Below are positions 34,068-45,633 of a DNA stretch of 64,000 nt, one piece after another. Both the position numbers and the translations under genes were made by a program. Position 1 is the stretch's first letter. Each line of letters starts with the position of its first letter. Source of the DNA: Aaosphaeria pasadenensis. Taxonomy: Eukaryota > Ascomycota > Dothideomycetes > Pleosporales. The DNA lies in NCBI GenBank assembly GCA_022813625.1, contig JAKLMB010000026.1, positions 1 to 64,000 of the forward strand, given 5' to 3'. The notes under the pieces were generated by a model. The model was not told the DNA's origin, made no database searches, and saw only the letters and a program-made list of their open reading frames with translations.

Positions 34068-35694
34068 TCAGTCGACATTGTACGCCGGTCGCTGGTCAGC
34101 GTATTCCGTGTACACTTCCGGGGTTGACAGTGCGGTTTCGTAGCTCGGTACACAATGAAGCGGAAGATCCTGTAGGGGTTCGGGCGGATTGAAATGACTA
34201 TTCCACAAATTAGAAACTGGGATGGACAAGGAAAAACCAGATGGCTGGACTCACGATGGTGCTTTGGGAGCCATGGAGGGAAATGTTAGCCCGGTTGGAT
34301 TCGTGGTGCAGAGCAGTATATGTTGTTCCGCTTGAGAATGATCGAATCGAGCAGGGTCCGCCCCCTCAGTTGGGTTCATCCTTGAGAGAAGGTCGGGATA
34401 GAATATAGGATCTTTGTGGTGGTCTTCGAATGCGGGCGGTGGACCGCGAAGTTTGTGTAAGCCAGCCGCGTCCCGTTGAGAGCCTGCGATCAGATCAAGA
34501 TGCACATTATCGTACTCATCAAAAGTGAGAGACGAAGGAATGGCGAGGAAATATTCGAACTCATGTGAAATCTTTAGGTAGTCAGCAAGACAGGTACCTG
34601 TATAAAGGTCCTCGAACCGGGCTTACGGCGTGGTTCACTCCGTTATCGTCGCTAGCGTGGAGATCAATACACAATCTGTGTTGAAGACGTATTCGGCTCT
34701 GTAGTACCGACTGCCGACAGTATCGTAAAGATTTTGGCAGCATTATATCAACCTTGAATAGGTGGGCTCCATCGATGTTTTGCTCACCGTCTAGCAAGAG
34801 ATCTGGGTTATTCGGAGAAAGCGCTTCGACATGAGTAACGACTTTTTTGTCTTGGTTGAATAGCTCGCGTCGGCCATCGAAGGCTCTTAGCTCCATTATC
34901 TCTAGAAATCGTAATGCAATTTTGTCTATCTTGATCTTCTTGCTAAGTTGTGAGATATTAAAGTATGTCGCGATTGGTTGGCCCCAAGGATGTGAGGAGG
35001 GAGATGTGCTGATTTGATAGTGAAGTTTCTCCTCCCAAGTGCCGGTTCGGATCTGGTGATGTCAAAACATGGCCTGCTCTTTGTGATGTCCAAGAACTTA
35101 CCTGCTCAGGCTCAATTATATCCAGTGCGCTATCTTCAATGATCCTGATCACTTTGAACGGTCGGCTCACGGAGAAATTCCGTTTTAGATAACCTGCTGC
35201 AACCACGGTAGCTTCCAGGGTGTATGCTACATAGTTATCCCACATCCCACTGACAGTCTCGATTGAATCAGGTTCAAGATCGATTTCGAATGGCCATACA
35301 TGGTTTCCAGGCTCGATCCGATGTGTTTGCTCAATGATCAATGCTGACAAGGGAGGGAACACGCGCGACTCCTTCGTAGTGATGATGTCGTTGTTCCTGA
35401 CTCTTTGCGGGTGGGCAGCGTCGGTATACCATCTACTTGTTAATTAGTCTATTCCCTCGTGCGTTTTATTGTAAAGACCAACTGAATCCTTCTGGTTGCC
35501 CTCAACGTAATCCTGACTTCTTTGGCGAGAAGCTCTTGATGGGTCATCAATATCACTCGACCACGTATGCTGGGTGGACAGAGCCCGTCATCGGTGGAAG
35601 AAGCTGTAATATATACGTTGGGTGTATCTAATCGGATCTCGAGTTTCTTGAATGCAGGAGTACTAGGTTTGAGGAGGCTCGTTATGCTCTGCAT
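34068..35694 (-). CDS. Arrestin-like (alpha-arrestin) protein
   Basis: Five exons (35694-35483, 35432-35102, 35052-34627, 34571-34255, 34197-34068) give 471 aa; introns 49-57 bp. The first has an atypical donor, GTTGGT. The N-terminal half has the arrestin-N pattern: an LEIRLDTPNVYITASS strand, IRGRVIL, ITLRATRRIQWYT and HVWPFEIDLEP; the second half resembles arrestin-C (TGTWEEKLHYQIS). The final exon ends with a PSYETAL segment, the P-x-Y type motif that in alpha-arrestins recruits WW domains of the Rsp5-type ubiquitin ligase. Such adaptors trigger endocytosis of plasma-membrane transporters. The acceptor of the last exon was chosen because it restores this motif and a stop in phase; other choices lead to unlikely sequence. 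Confidence 0.8.
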
Positions 35695-36595
35695 TTTCGG
35701 CTTCCTGTACGTAGCACGTACAATTTGGTGCAGGTATTTTGAATTGAGAATGCATCATATGGATAAGAATATAAGGCAAAACGATCCCTTTCTGAAATAT
35801 GAAGTAGTACTTGCTCGAAGGCTGCATACGTTCCATGGTCATACGAACTAAAGTGCATTCCTGAACCCTGTGACCTGTCCTAGGGAGCGCTAACCGGATC
35901 AGGAACCCATCCGTCGGAATCTCACTACCTCATGGATGGGCAAACTTCGGAATGCATTGCATGAGTCGACACTGGTACTAACATGAGACTATGCATCATG
36001 ACTTGTAAATCTGACTATGAAAATCTAAACGCCAAATGTTGTTGATGTCGTTACCATCCCAAAGGAGAGTTGAATGTCGGTCCGAGAGTGTCACGGGCAG
36101 TTCCACAGTGGATCATTTACGACTCTCGGCAAATAACGTAACCAAGACAATACTTGTATTGCCCCTTGCATTCCACCGGATGTCGAACTCTGTTGCAGGA
36201 TCTGATGCCAACCTGTTGGATTTGACAATGATACGTGCTGAATCGTCTGAAGCATCTTTGGGTTTTCAGAAACCAGGATGTGGTTTTACAACAAATAAAT
36301 CATATAGTGTCTCGTATGTACGCAGTACTAGACTCGAAATATTTTAGACTCTACTCTTGCTGGTACTCTCAATGTAGAAATGTAATCTCATAAATGTCGA
36401 GCTCTGTTCTTTTCTGGTCACGCTGAATATAGAGGACATACCAAAATCTTTCATCAATTTTATTGATTTCTGATCATGCTATCTGAGTCGCTTCGTGCTG
36501 CTTGAAAATTGCCAGTGTGTTCTTGGTCCAATGCTAATTCTGCGCCTGACAAACACTGGACTCGGATGATATGCAAAGCAGAAAGACACCCGTCT
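35695..36595. other. Intergenic region, nothing recognised
   Basis: About 0.9 kb upstream of the arrestin-like gene and downstream of the GTPase, both on the minus strand. No gene, repeat array or strong motif is seen. Confidence 0.55.
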
Positions 36596-39249
36596 TTAAC
36601 TGGTCAGGGTAACCTTCCTACGCTTCCGTGGTGATTCCTCGTTGATCGCCTCACCATCAGAACCTTCTCCGCTAATTAGAGAAGTTGCCTGTGCCATTCT
36701 TGATTGCGAATATTTCTCACAGAACAAAGCTAGTAATGCCTTTGCTTTGGTCTTCTGCACCCGAAGCGCTTTCTCCAGGTGCATTCGCAGTTCTTGGTCT
36801 TCAGGAGTAATCATATACTGCGGAGGAAGACGCTCATAAATATGATCGTCAAAGAGGATTAGTTGTGCATGGAGTTCTTCAACAAAGATGTTGAAGGCAG
36901 AGTCGAACTCCTTCCATGTATGACTGCGAAGAGCTTCGGCAATCCGATCCAGTATCGCTTCTCCCTTTCCATCTTGATTCACTAATTCGTTCCTCAGCAC
37001 CTTTTGTTGTCGCTTGTACCGACCGGGTGCCTTTGGAAGATTTGAAGTATAGTCATAAACGGGTATGTTCAATTTGGCAATCATGCATCGAATATCTGTC
37101 TCCGTACTTGCATATCTGTGGACTCTCTCAACTTGTCCGTCCAGAAGGTCTCGTAACATTTGCAGGGTGTCGTTGAGAACAGTCGATTGACACTTTTTCC
37201 ATTCATCTTGGGCGATGTTCTTGTAAACCACAGGTAGGGATGATCTTTGAATGAAGGTTGAAACCTGTTGACAAAGGCTGCTGGTCTCCATGCGCACGTC
37301 CTGAGTAAAACGTGCGATTGCTGATTTCAGTTCCTTCGACCAGCGTGCAACCTCAGGTGCGATTGCCCGAAATATGTCGTCATTCCAGTTGATAGCTTGT
37401 CCTCTGTACTTCGCAGCTTGACTTTTGAATGGAGTCCCTCTCTCCCGAAGCATTCTGTTGAATGTGTTCCACCGTACACCATTACTCCATTCTTGTACCA
37501 CTTGATCAATAGCTTCCAATTGTTGGTTCGCCTGCCTCTTATGTGGCCACATAGATGGCGTTCGAGTCTGTAGAAAGTGTACCAAGGAATTCTTTTGTTT
37601 CTCTTCGAAAGACTGGACAAATCGCTTATACATCGGTCGCAGTTTCTCATAAGAAACATTCCGATGTTCTGTATCGATGGCCCGAGTGACTTTGTCGAGG
37701 AAAAGAGGTATTCGTTTTGTGACATGGTCACGGTATTGCCTCCACTCTGCATCCATTGGTAGTTTTGTGAGTATCTTCCTTAAATATGGTATGCCTGTCA
37801 TATGTGGGCTCAATACCGGCGGTTGATGCAACCTGGTTTGCATCCATTGGAGATAGATCGACGCGGTAATCGAAACTACAGTGATGGGGTTAGGCTCAGA
37901 TCCATCAATGAACTTGCACCGCATAGTTCTTTCGAGATTATTCGCTCGATTACGGATATAGGTAATTTTGGCAGTGTGAGTTAGATAGTCCTGGTACTTC
38001 TTCAGAGAATCAAGCTGGGAGTCGAGCTCATCCTCAGCAATGTCCTGATTATCTTCCTCTTGCTTCCTGACAATCTCGTCAATTTGAGCATTTGCCAGTT
38101 TATGATGCCTTGCAATAGCGGGAAAAGGATGACTTTCATTCTCTAAAATAGTGGTTTCAATCGCATGATCATCTAGTAAGAATTCCTGCCACAGTCAGTA
38201 TATAGACCAGCAACTACATGAGTATACTCACATCTATCTTAGTTAGAACCAAGATCGTGTTCTGCGCACCGTGTGCCTTAATGGAGTCTTTTATCTGACG
38301 GTGGATGGCTTGATCAGTCTCGACACGAGCCGACGTTCCGAATATCAATTCAGCATGCGCCTGTCGGCGAATAGCATTTGTAACAGCAGTGCGATTATGG
38401 TTCAGGTCACCAAGACCTAGAGAATTCAGCGATCATCCGTATTGTTATGCGCTTGCGATCTTACCGGGGCAATCAACCAATGTTACTCCATTTTTTAGTA
38501 CAGCCGAGCCCATGTATATATTGACGTGTTGTACAATGGGCCACATGGGAGATTTAGTGTCGCTATGAGTGACGATGTCCGATATGGACTTGTCGAGCTG
38601 GTCAGTTGTGATATTCCTCAATATCTTGACACGCGCTGTTCGCACCTGTTGCGAGGATGCGAAGACGAGCCTTGTCGAGTATATGTTGTAAGAGTCGACC
38701 ATTTTCAATCTGAGCTTGGCATAGTAAAAGGTCCAGTTCAACTTGATTCTCTTGCTTTTTGGCAATGTCGCATACTAAGTTGAAAAATTCCATGGCCGAT
38801 TCGGCAAATGCCTCCTCTTCATCTGAGAAATCGGGATCCACGTTGTCGGAGTAATTGAAGTGATGATATCGCCGAATGTGCTCCGCCGTGGCTTCCAGAA
38901 GACATTCATCATCCATGAACTGAATGTCAATGTCGTACAGGTCGCTATCGTCGGCTCTTTCGGGATGATGGATATACTTGATGGCGGTAGCCGTGCACGC
39001 CGAACCTGAAGCCGATATCTTTGAGAGACGGCGGCGGTGTAAGAGGGCGTTGATAGCAAGGGACTTGCCCGTGGCCTGCTGACCGACCAAACATACTTCC
39101 ACATGCTTTGCCGGATGTACTTTCATGATATCATGAGCGTGCTCATGTAGTTTCGTGAGCTCTCTATCGTCTCGACGAGATTTGCCCGTAATGTCGATTG
39201 TTTTCTGGACAATATCTGCGATTCGGCAATCGATAGGAGTGTAATCCAT
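36596..39249 (-). CDS. Dynamin-type nuclear GTPase-like protein, frame break
   Basis: Large GTPase of about 850 aa. The start exon (ATG 39249) carries a P-loop GQQATGKS at residues 56-63. Later exons give the G3 motif DCPG, next to an intron at 38417-38464, and the G4 motif TKID, next to an intron at 38186-38231. A long helical C-terminal region in one exon (38185-36596) ends in the basic PRKRRKV, a likely nuclear signal. The order resembles Dynamin_N proteins and vertebrate SLIP-GC. The first two frames do not join cleanly: frame one is open to 38602, frame two from about 38765 to 38465, and no good GT-AG pair links them. The gene may carry a +1 frameshift, or an intron with unusual sites may lie at 38602-38765. 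Confidence 0.75.
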
Positions 39250-40778
39250 TCTTTCTAAATATCCGGTAGCTGCTTCCGAATGTTGCGGATTATATGGCTA
39301 CACGAATGAGCTTGACTTTCTTTTCTTAGATGTTCTTCCACATCTGCGACTTTTTTTGTCGTCATTGTCCGTAGTTAACCATGCCTCATACGATAAGACG
39401 GGCACGTCAGAATCCATAGCCGGGAGGATGAAGGCTTCCGTCGCCCTGGCCACGTGTTTGGATTGGATGCTGCTGGTTCTGAATGTTCGTTGAACAGGAG
39501 GTGTTTTGGACTGGAATGTCCGGGAAAGCTTCACCTGTCCTTCCTGCCCTACTTTCAGCTTAAGGGAGATATAGATAATGGAGGCTATACCAGGAAGTTG
39601 AGGAAGTTAAGGAAGTTAAGAAAGTAGAAGAGTAGAAGAGTAGAAGAGTAGAAGAGTAGAAGAGTAGAGGAAGTAGAGGAAGTAGAGGAAGTAGAGGAAG
39701 TAGAGGAAGTAGAGGAAGTAGAGTATAAGGACCCTAGATCATCCTCAAAGAATAAACTCAAGCCTTTTGAAAGACCCAGCGTTGCGAAATTCACATTACC
39801 CTTATGTCATGGTAGGTGATTTGACAAGATTACTTTACACTGACCTCAGTTACGCCCTAGCTATTAGTATCTATCCACCTCTCACGCATCCTGCTTGTAG
39901 TGCCGATTTGCTTCATATATCTATTTGAGCTCTCCTCCTATCCACGAAACGGTTTGTGTAATATATAAAAAGTCCACGTATTCTTACTGTACGTTCATGT
40001 GGTAAAGGCAAGTGTTCATGGCCTCCATGGTCATAGATGCATTCTGTCCGATCGCAAGCTGATCTGATAACGATATCGACCAGTATTGTCACTGTATCTA
40101 GCTCATTGATTAACTGAGCCTTTCACAGTGTCAGATTTGAGATGAACGCAGTAAGTAGTCAAACGTGCTGGATTATCAGAACATCTGGGTCATGATTTTA
40201 TTATAACAGAGCCAATAGGCAATGATGATGAAAATACAAAACTCATTATCCTCCATGGGGTATCTAGGTCGTAACTAAAGATGAAAATATTCCAATACAA
40301 CTTGTAACATGTGCAAGTCGTTATAACAAGATTTAGGGCGTTTTCGCCAATGTTCTTGGTACTTGGTCCTTTCAATCAAGCACTGTATCATGAAACGTAT
40401 CGCGCTTCTCGTGAACAAGGGAGCGCAAGATATTTGCCTCTTATTTGGACTGCCGAGGCCACTGGCTGTGTTGTGCACCTCCTCTGGGGTGCTTTCGCCA
40501 AATCACATGTCATAGTGAATCCATGGTCCCAGGGATACTTAAGAAAATATGTACTTCGCCTCGTCTTCCCATTTCTACAGTAAATTTCTGCAGGGCTTTA
40601 TGGTTGGAAGAAGTGACAATGCCCTGACGAGCTGGCGCGCTCAAAGATAGTCATGGACCTGTCTATATGTTGCGGGATTTGAGATAGCATCGTATGATTA
40701 ATGTCCCCCGCATGGTCGTTTTCGGGCGTGTATTTGGTGGGAACTATTGGGCGTGGATGTCTATCCACAATACTGATG
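39250..40778. other. Intergenic region with nested short repeats
   Basis: About 1.5 kb. It has a purine-rich repeat block at 39592-39724. A minus-strand open frame at 39298-39534 lacks an ATG upstream and has no recognisable domain. Confidence 0.6.
39592..39724. repeat. Three nested purine-rich minisatellites
   Basis: A 9-bp unit like AGGAAGTTA (about 39592-39621) passes into an 8-bp unit AGTAGAAG (about 39623-39665) and then a 9-bp unit AGTAGAGGA (about 39665-39724). All are A/G-rich on the plus strand. Confidence 0.9.
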
Positions 40779-41975
40779 TCAACGGGCGATCTTGCGTATG
40801 GCATCCGCGTACAGGAGGTCTGTTGCTGAGCCTTTGCGCAGACTAAGTCTGGGATCGATCATGACCGGGACAGGCTGCTTTATATCACCCGTTTCAAGAT
40901 CACTCGAGGCAGAGGTATCGCTGTGCTTGTCGCGCACCCATGCGTCCGCTGGAGAATATGAGCTGTCCATGCGTTGGAGGCCAGACTTCTCAAGGTCGGA
41001 AACCCATCTAGGCCGTGGAGCAGCGGCGGCACCGGAGAATGGCGGGGTAAAACGAGTAACATCCCAAACTGCTCTGGTGGGATCCACGAAATCGTTCGTG
41101 TGGGAGTAGCTGAGCGCACTGTTGACGCGATGCTGCGACGAGAGCTCAACGAGCTTGTTGAGAACTGCGAGCTCCAACTTCAACTTGACGCTGTATGTGA
41201 CGCCTTTGACGGTCTGTTGCAGAACATGGTAGCTCTTGAATTCGATGATGAGAAGAGCGATATCGAGGACAATGATGATGACGTTGATCGAGAATAGTTG
41301 CCACATGAGACGACGCGACCGCTTCCGCCCCGATACCTTGATAATGTCGAGGGCTTTCCAGATGTAGAGTCCGCTGAGAATGTATTCTTGCACACAGAAT
41401 GCGACCATCTGTATGCGTTCGACGTAGTTGTAGGCTAAGCCAAATGAGCTGGTCCTTTCGCCATAATGGGAACCGTACACAACGACTATGAACATCAGCC
41501 TCGAGAATTTCATGCATATCCTTATCTTTAACATACTCGCGGTTACGCCGTGAAACACTATTGCATCGACGATAATCATCCATTTGACTGCAGCCAGGAG
41601 GTTTCGATGCCCTCTACCAAAGACGAGGTACAGGCGACTGTAGAGCACTACTGATTGGCCAGTGACCATGAGGATCCATCCGGTCGTGTCGATGGCAATG
41701 CCGACGGCAAGGTAGGTGAGATGGAAGTACTCGATCATATATCCGAGAACATATGGGATGATGCCGAAACTTGAGAGGACCAGTGCCCAGTAGTAGAGGC
41801 CGCGATAAGCATGGAAGGTGGTAAAAATGAGTAGTTCGAGCTCGAGGGCGTTGTACAAGGCAAGCGCTGAGCAGACGATGACAGCCAGCGTGTTTGAATT
41901 GAATTGTCCGGTGAAACGGTTTTCGGGACTGGACATTCCTGGGTCGACCAGTCCCGACATCATGAGGGGCTCCAT
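40779..41975 (-). CDS. DUF7703-like multi-span membrane protein
   Basis: Integral membrane protein with about seven hydrophobic segments, then a cytosolic tail of about 120 residues rich in Ser, Asp and Arg. It starts at the ATG at 41975; the frame before it has no ATG. As one exon it would be 398 aa, but a 51-bp segment at 41486-41536 starts GTATGT, has a GCTGATG branch site and ends CATAG; removing it gives 381 aa and a YGSHYGERTSSF...YNYVERIQM stretch directly after FHGVTA, which suits fungal DUF7703 proteins better. The 51 bp are in frame without a stop. The topology resembles a receptor-like seven-span protein, but its function is unknown. Confidence 0.8.
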   Translation of the reverse strand: MEPLMMSGLVDPGMSSPENRFTGQFNSNTLAVIVCSALALYNALELELLIFTTFHAYRGLYYWALVLSSFGIIPYVLGYMIEYFHLTYLAVGIAIDTTGWILMVTGQSVVLYSRLYLVFGRGHRNLLAAVKWMIIVDAIVFHGVTASMLKIRICMKFSRLMFIVVVYGSHYGERTSSFGLAYNYVERIQMVAFCVQEYILSGLYIWKALDIIKVSGRKRSRRLMWQLFSINVIIIVLDIALLIIEFKSYHVLQQTVKGVTYSVKLKLELAVLNKLVELSSQHRVNSALSYSHTNDFVDPTRAVWDVTRFTPPFSGAAAAPRPRWVSDLEKSGLQRMDSSYSPADAWVRDKHSDTSASSDLETGDIKQPVPVMIDPRLSLRKGSATDLLYADAIRKIAR

Positions 41976-43240
41976 TAAGTCCAGGTCACTGCGGCGCTGG
42001 CATACTCCCACAAGTATATGTTCTCGTCGTCGCGGTGCGCATCCTCCGCACCCTTGGGGTGAGGATTGTCAAATCGCAAATGAGGAAAGCTGGAGAAGGG
42101 ACAGGAGGTGTGGAGATGAAGAAGAAAGCGAGGTGGAGTCGAGACTGGAGAAATGTATAGCCCGGCACACACGACCGAGAGAGTGGTCAGTTCACACGCC
42201 GGTCACAATCACAGCCTTGTCAAACGGTCCCGAGCGCCTGGAGAGCAGCAGGCGGCACTCTGTGCGGCGTAGGGAGGCTTCCACAAGAATTGGGCGGTCG
42301 GTAACTAGTTAATATTGGTATGATTGAGGGGGAGAAATTGTGAGAGGTGCCTCCTAGGTATGGCCATCACTTCCTGTGCGTTGGTTTGTGCCGGCTGGGT
42401 CAGGGTCAGGCCAGGGTCCCGGGGAGGAGGTCCAGGGAGAAAGGTGGTCAGGTCTATGTTTTGCATCTAGATTCATGTTAGCAACCAACAAGACGGCATG
42501 CCAAATGTGCGATCGTCTTCGCTTGAGTCGGTTGCTTGCTTACTGGTAGGCCGTCAGCGAGGAGATTGCATGGAGAAACTGCTCGAATCGGTGCGCATTG
42601 CGGCCATTGCGGCACGAAGAGAGGGACCACCGTATTGTACGGAGTATTACAAGGTCCTGACTCCTGATTAAGGGAATTAGTGTGAAGCGTCTTGTCAAGC
42701 GTCTCGTTAAGCGTCTGGTTAAGCGTCCGAGGGTGGTGGTTTCCAGCATGGACCATGGAAACCACGCCGCACCAGGAACAGGAGCCATGGATGAAGGACT
42801 CAGAAGGAGCCGTCGCAAATTTACCCTTTGACACCAATACAATCATTGTGGAAGCACTTGTCCTGGCCTCATCATTCGACATACTTCAGGGCAGAGACTG
42901 AAAATTCTGCGGGCGCGCATACGAGCTCAAATGTTGGCGGGGTACGGAGTACAGTTAGTAGTACTCCGTACAGTATGTACTTGTATGTCCTCGTATGTAC
43001 AAGTCACAGACGGGGTAACTACGGTACCTTAGGCGTGATCGGTAAGAAGCTGGCTATGCCGCAACAGGAAGATTACGGCACAAGTGGGTGACCACATGGT
43101 TGGAATACGAAGATCCGCTGTACATGGCTACTTGTAGGTAATAGGTACAAGTAATATGGGGACTGGACTCTGGAGCCCATGAAGGTCAGGTTTTGCACTC
43201 ATGTGAGATCTGCGCTCAGTTCCTACGGTAGTACCTCTCT

Positions 43241-43275
43241 TACACAGTACACAGTACACAGTACACAGTACACAG
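43241..43275. repeat. (TACACAG)5 heptamer array
   Basis: Five perfect tandem copies of a 7-bp unit, followed directly by a TACTCCGTA word at 43276-43284. Confidence 0.9.
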
Positions 43276-44254
43276 TACTCCGTACACACTGCACAGTAAG
43301 TAACTAGTTTTACTGGTGCAAACCAATAGTTTCCGGTAGGTAACGGCATGGGAAATTGATTTATGGGTCTGAGACCCCACAGTCTTTGGCGTTGTATCTC
43401 ATTGATATTATTCGCTGTTGTTGTCGTCGGATACATAGATCCGGGCTCGATCAGGAACTAGTTCTTTACGTGGGTGAGAACAAAATAGGTACAGAGTACT
43501 GTGTATGAAGTAATTGTGTGGCAGAACCGGAACCACCCGTGAACAAAGGGCATATCGTTGATGGTATGAAAGTATTTATAGACAAAATCCGTGTACCCTG
43601 GGGAGAGGAGGGAATTGGAATCGAGTTTTGACCTACTTTGCTCGTTGCAGCACTTGTTAGGTAGACATGGTTAAGGTTAGTTAACGATGTGATGTGTATC
43701 AAGGGGACGGGGAAGGAGAGCGAAGAATGAACAAAGGAGGCGAGGGGAAAAATGAGAAAATGAACGAATACGAAGTGGAGGAAACCTCGATATCCATGGC
43801 CTGAATTGAGGTTAGCTGTTAGTTACCTACTGTATACGAGTAATAGTTGACTATGTACCTACACAGTACTCCGTACCTACGGAGGCATCTATCTACCGGT
43901 AATAATTATGTTTTCAGTTGAGCCACCGCTCAAGTTCTAACCACAATTGCGGCAATTGTCTACTCCGTATCAGGGCCAGCCTATTCGTAGGTAGGTAGTA
44001 GGTATGTACATTATTGGTGCACAACACAGTAGTTATCGGTGGCAAGTAGTACTCTAAATAGTGTGAATGCTGCGAAGTACAGCAACCAGAGATTTTTCCC
44101 TTTGAGGGCAGCGATAGTTTGACTGGGTGGATGAAGTCTGCTTGTACCCATGTACTTGTAACCTGTACTGAGTACTTGTATACTCTAGCCTCGGCACATC
44201 TGATTCCACCTAGGTAGTGTAAATGTTCTGTACGAGACTGAGAGTATTACTCCA

Positions 44255-44270
44255 TACGGAGTACTCCGTA
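44255..44270. repeat. Perfect 16-bp palindrome TACGGAGTACTCCGTA
   Basis: Two oppositely oriented TACGGAGTA words share their central bases to form a perfect 16-bp palindrome. The half motif is scattered through other spacers of this window. Confidence 0.9.
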
Positions 44271-45275
44271 CATATTTTCTTTATCATCTATTATTCATTC
44301 ATTGCATAATCAGTAAAGGTTCCCACACCCACTAGGCTTTGTAGGTCTACAAGTACATGCGATCACCATTTTGGCTACTATCATCCGTCTAAGTGATAAT
44401 GGCAGAGGAGGGAGGACAGAGAACATTTATTACTTGTAATGATGATTGTTTCGAATCGTAGGTAGTGTGATTATCGTCAACGACTGATCCACCGTGAACC
44501 AGCGCACAGATCTGTTCTGTTCCATTCCATACGAATATTCTTGCTCCAACATGGTCGTGGTCATGCATACTGTGTAAGAAGAATGCTCACAGAAGCCACA
44601 TGTACCTAGGCAGATTCATTTATATTATTGTGCTATGGGTACACCGTGCTATCATTAGTAGTACAGAATACTGGCACACGTAGGTGCGTGCATTTGTATG
44701 TAGTTATAGTAACGGTGGTGCCCGCATTAGGTAGTCAAATGTGCGTGAGCACCGAGCAATGTGTTCACTAACTACAGATGCGCAGTCTTTTCCGAAATGT
44801 AAGACCATAGCATACATGGTTACTGCGAGGTCATTGCAACAGAAGTATCGACACAGCCGAGAATGTAGAAACGCGCATCTATACAGTACACTATTAATGC
44901 CTTCACAGCGTGCGTTCCACGGGTGTGGTGTGTGGTCTCAGACAAGTTTGGGTATGACAGCGGCGGGCGTTCCACCTATTACCGTGTGCTTGGTACGTAC
45001 CAAAGTTATTATGTATGTACTATGGACATTCTTGATTCAGTTTCTCTCATCCATTCACAACCGCCCCTAAACCAGGGCTATGTTTCCCCCGCAAACTGCC
45101 CATGTCTGGCTACTCTGCAGCGACGCGCTTTGGTCTTTGATTGCACCCTCCTAGGATGACTGCGCCTCTGCCATGAACAAAATGCTAATTCAACCCAACG
45201 AGAGCATCATTGGCCCGCATCCGATTGACTTCGAAACTTGAAACTTGAAGCAATGTGACATCGGCCGATATTACC

Positions 45276-45633
45276 ATGACGTTAGGAGCGGGCTACCAAC
45301 ACATTGACGGTGCTGGTGCATATGGAAACGAAAGAGCTGTCAGGATTATGGAATTACAGCAGCGTCACAAATGACAGATTTAAGGAGATGCTCGGGTGTC
45401 TCCAGACTGGTAGAGTACCTGGTAACATTGGATATGTCGCGAGGCCTGGATGTTGATGGTGATAAATACTCGGCCGAAAAGGTTGTAGAAGGTTCATATT
45501 CAAAATTGCTAGCCTTGGTATCAACTGTGTCGACCTCGACCTGATGATGCATTGGCCCGTTGAGAAAGGTTCAACTGATGCGAAGAACGTCTACGACCAT
45601 GTTGAGACATATTCGCCTCTAGGAATAATTTAG
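45276..45633 (+). pseudogene. Decayed aldo-keto reductase fragment
   Basis: Two collinear pieces of an aldo-keto reductase lie in different frames. The first, 45276-45371, reads LGAGYQHIDGAGAYGNERAV, matching the AKR block that holds the catalytic Asp and Tyr (G-Y-R-H-I-D-x-A-x-x-Y-G-N-E), and is ended by a TGA. The second, 45514-45633, reads LGINCVDLDLMMHWPVEKG, matching the AKR segment L-G-x-x-Y-x-D-L-x-L-x-H-W-P with the active-site His, and ends in TAG. The sequence between, and the rest of the roughly 300-aa enzyme, is missing or unrecognisable. The order and spacing fit a degraded gene rather than chance. Confidence 0.8.

Larger units (their letters stand above)
41976..45275. other. Gene desert with TACGGAGTA palindromes
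   Basis: About 3.3 kb without a supported gene. TACGGAGTA or TACTCCGTA occurs at 42638, 42943, 42962, 43276, 43867 and 43961, and as the fused palindrome TACGGAGTACTCCGTA at 44255-44270. A TACACAG heptamer is repeated five times at 43241-43275, and CTTGTAC/GTACAAG words are common. A short repeat of a TTAAGCGTC-like unit lies near 42687-42730. Confidence 0.7.

Noticed and set aside
34068..34153. Alternative last exon of the arrestin-like gene, via the CTACAG acceptor at about 34180
   Set aside because: It stays open but gives sequence unlike the family; the TAG acceptor at 34198 gives the PSYETAL motif and an in-phase stop.
39298..39534. 78-aa minus-strand frame upstream of the GTPase gene
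   Set aside because: No ATG in the open frame before a Met close to the end; begins in repeat DNA; no known domain.
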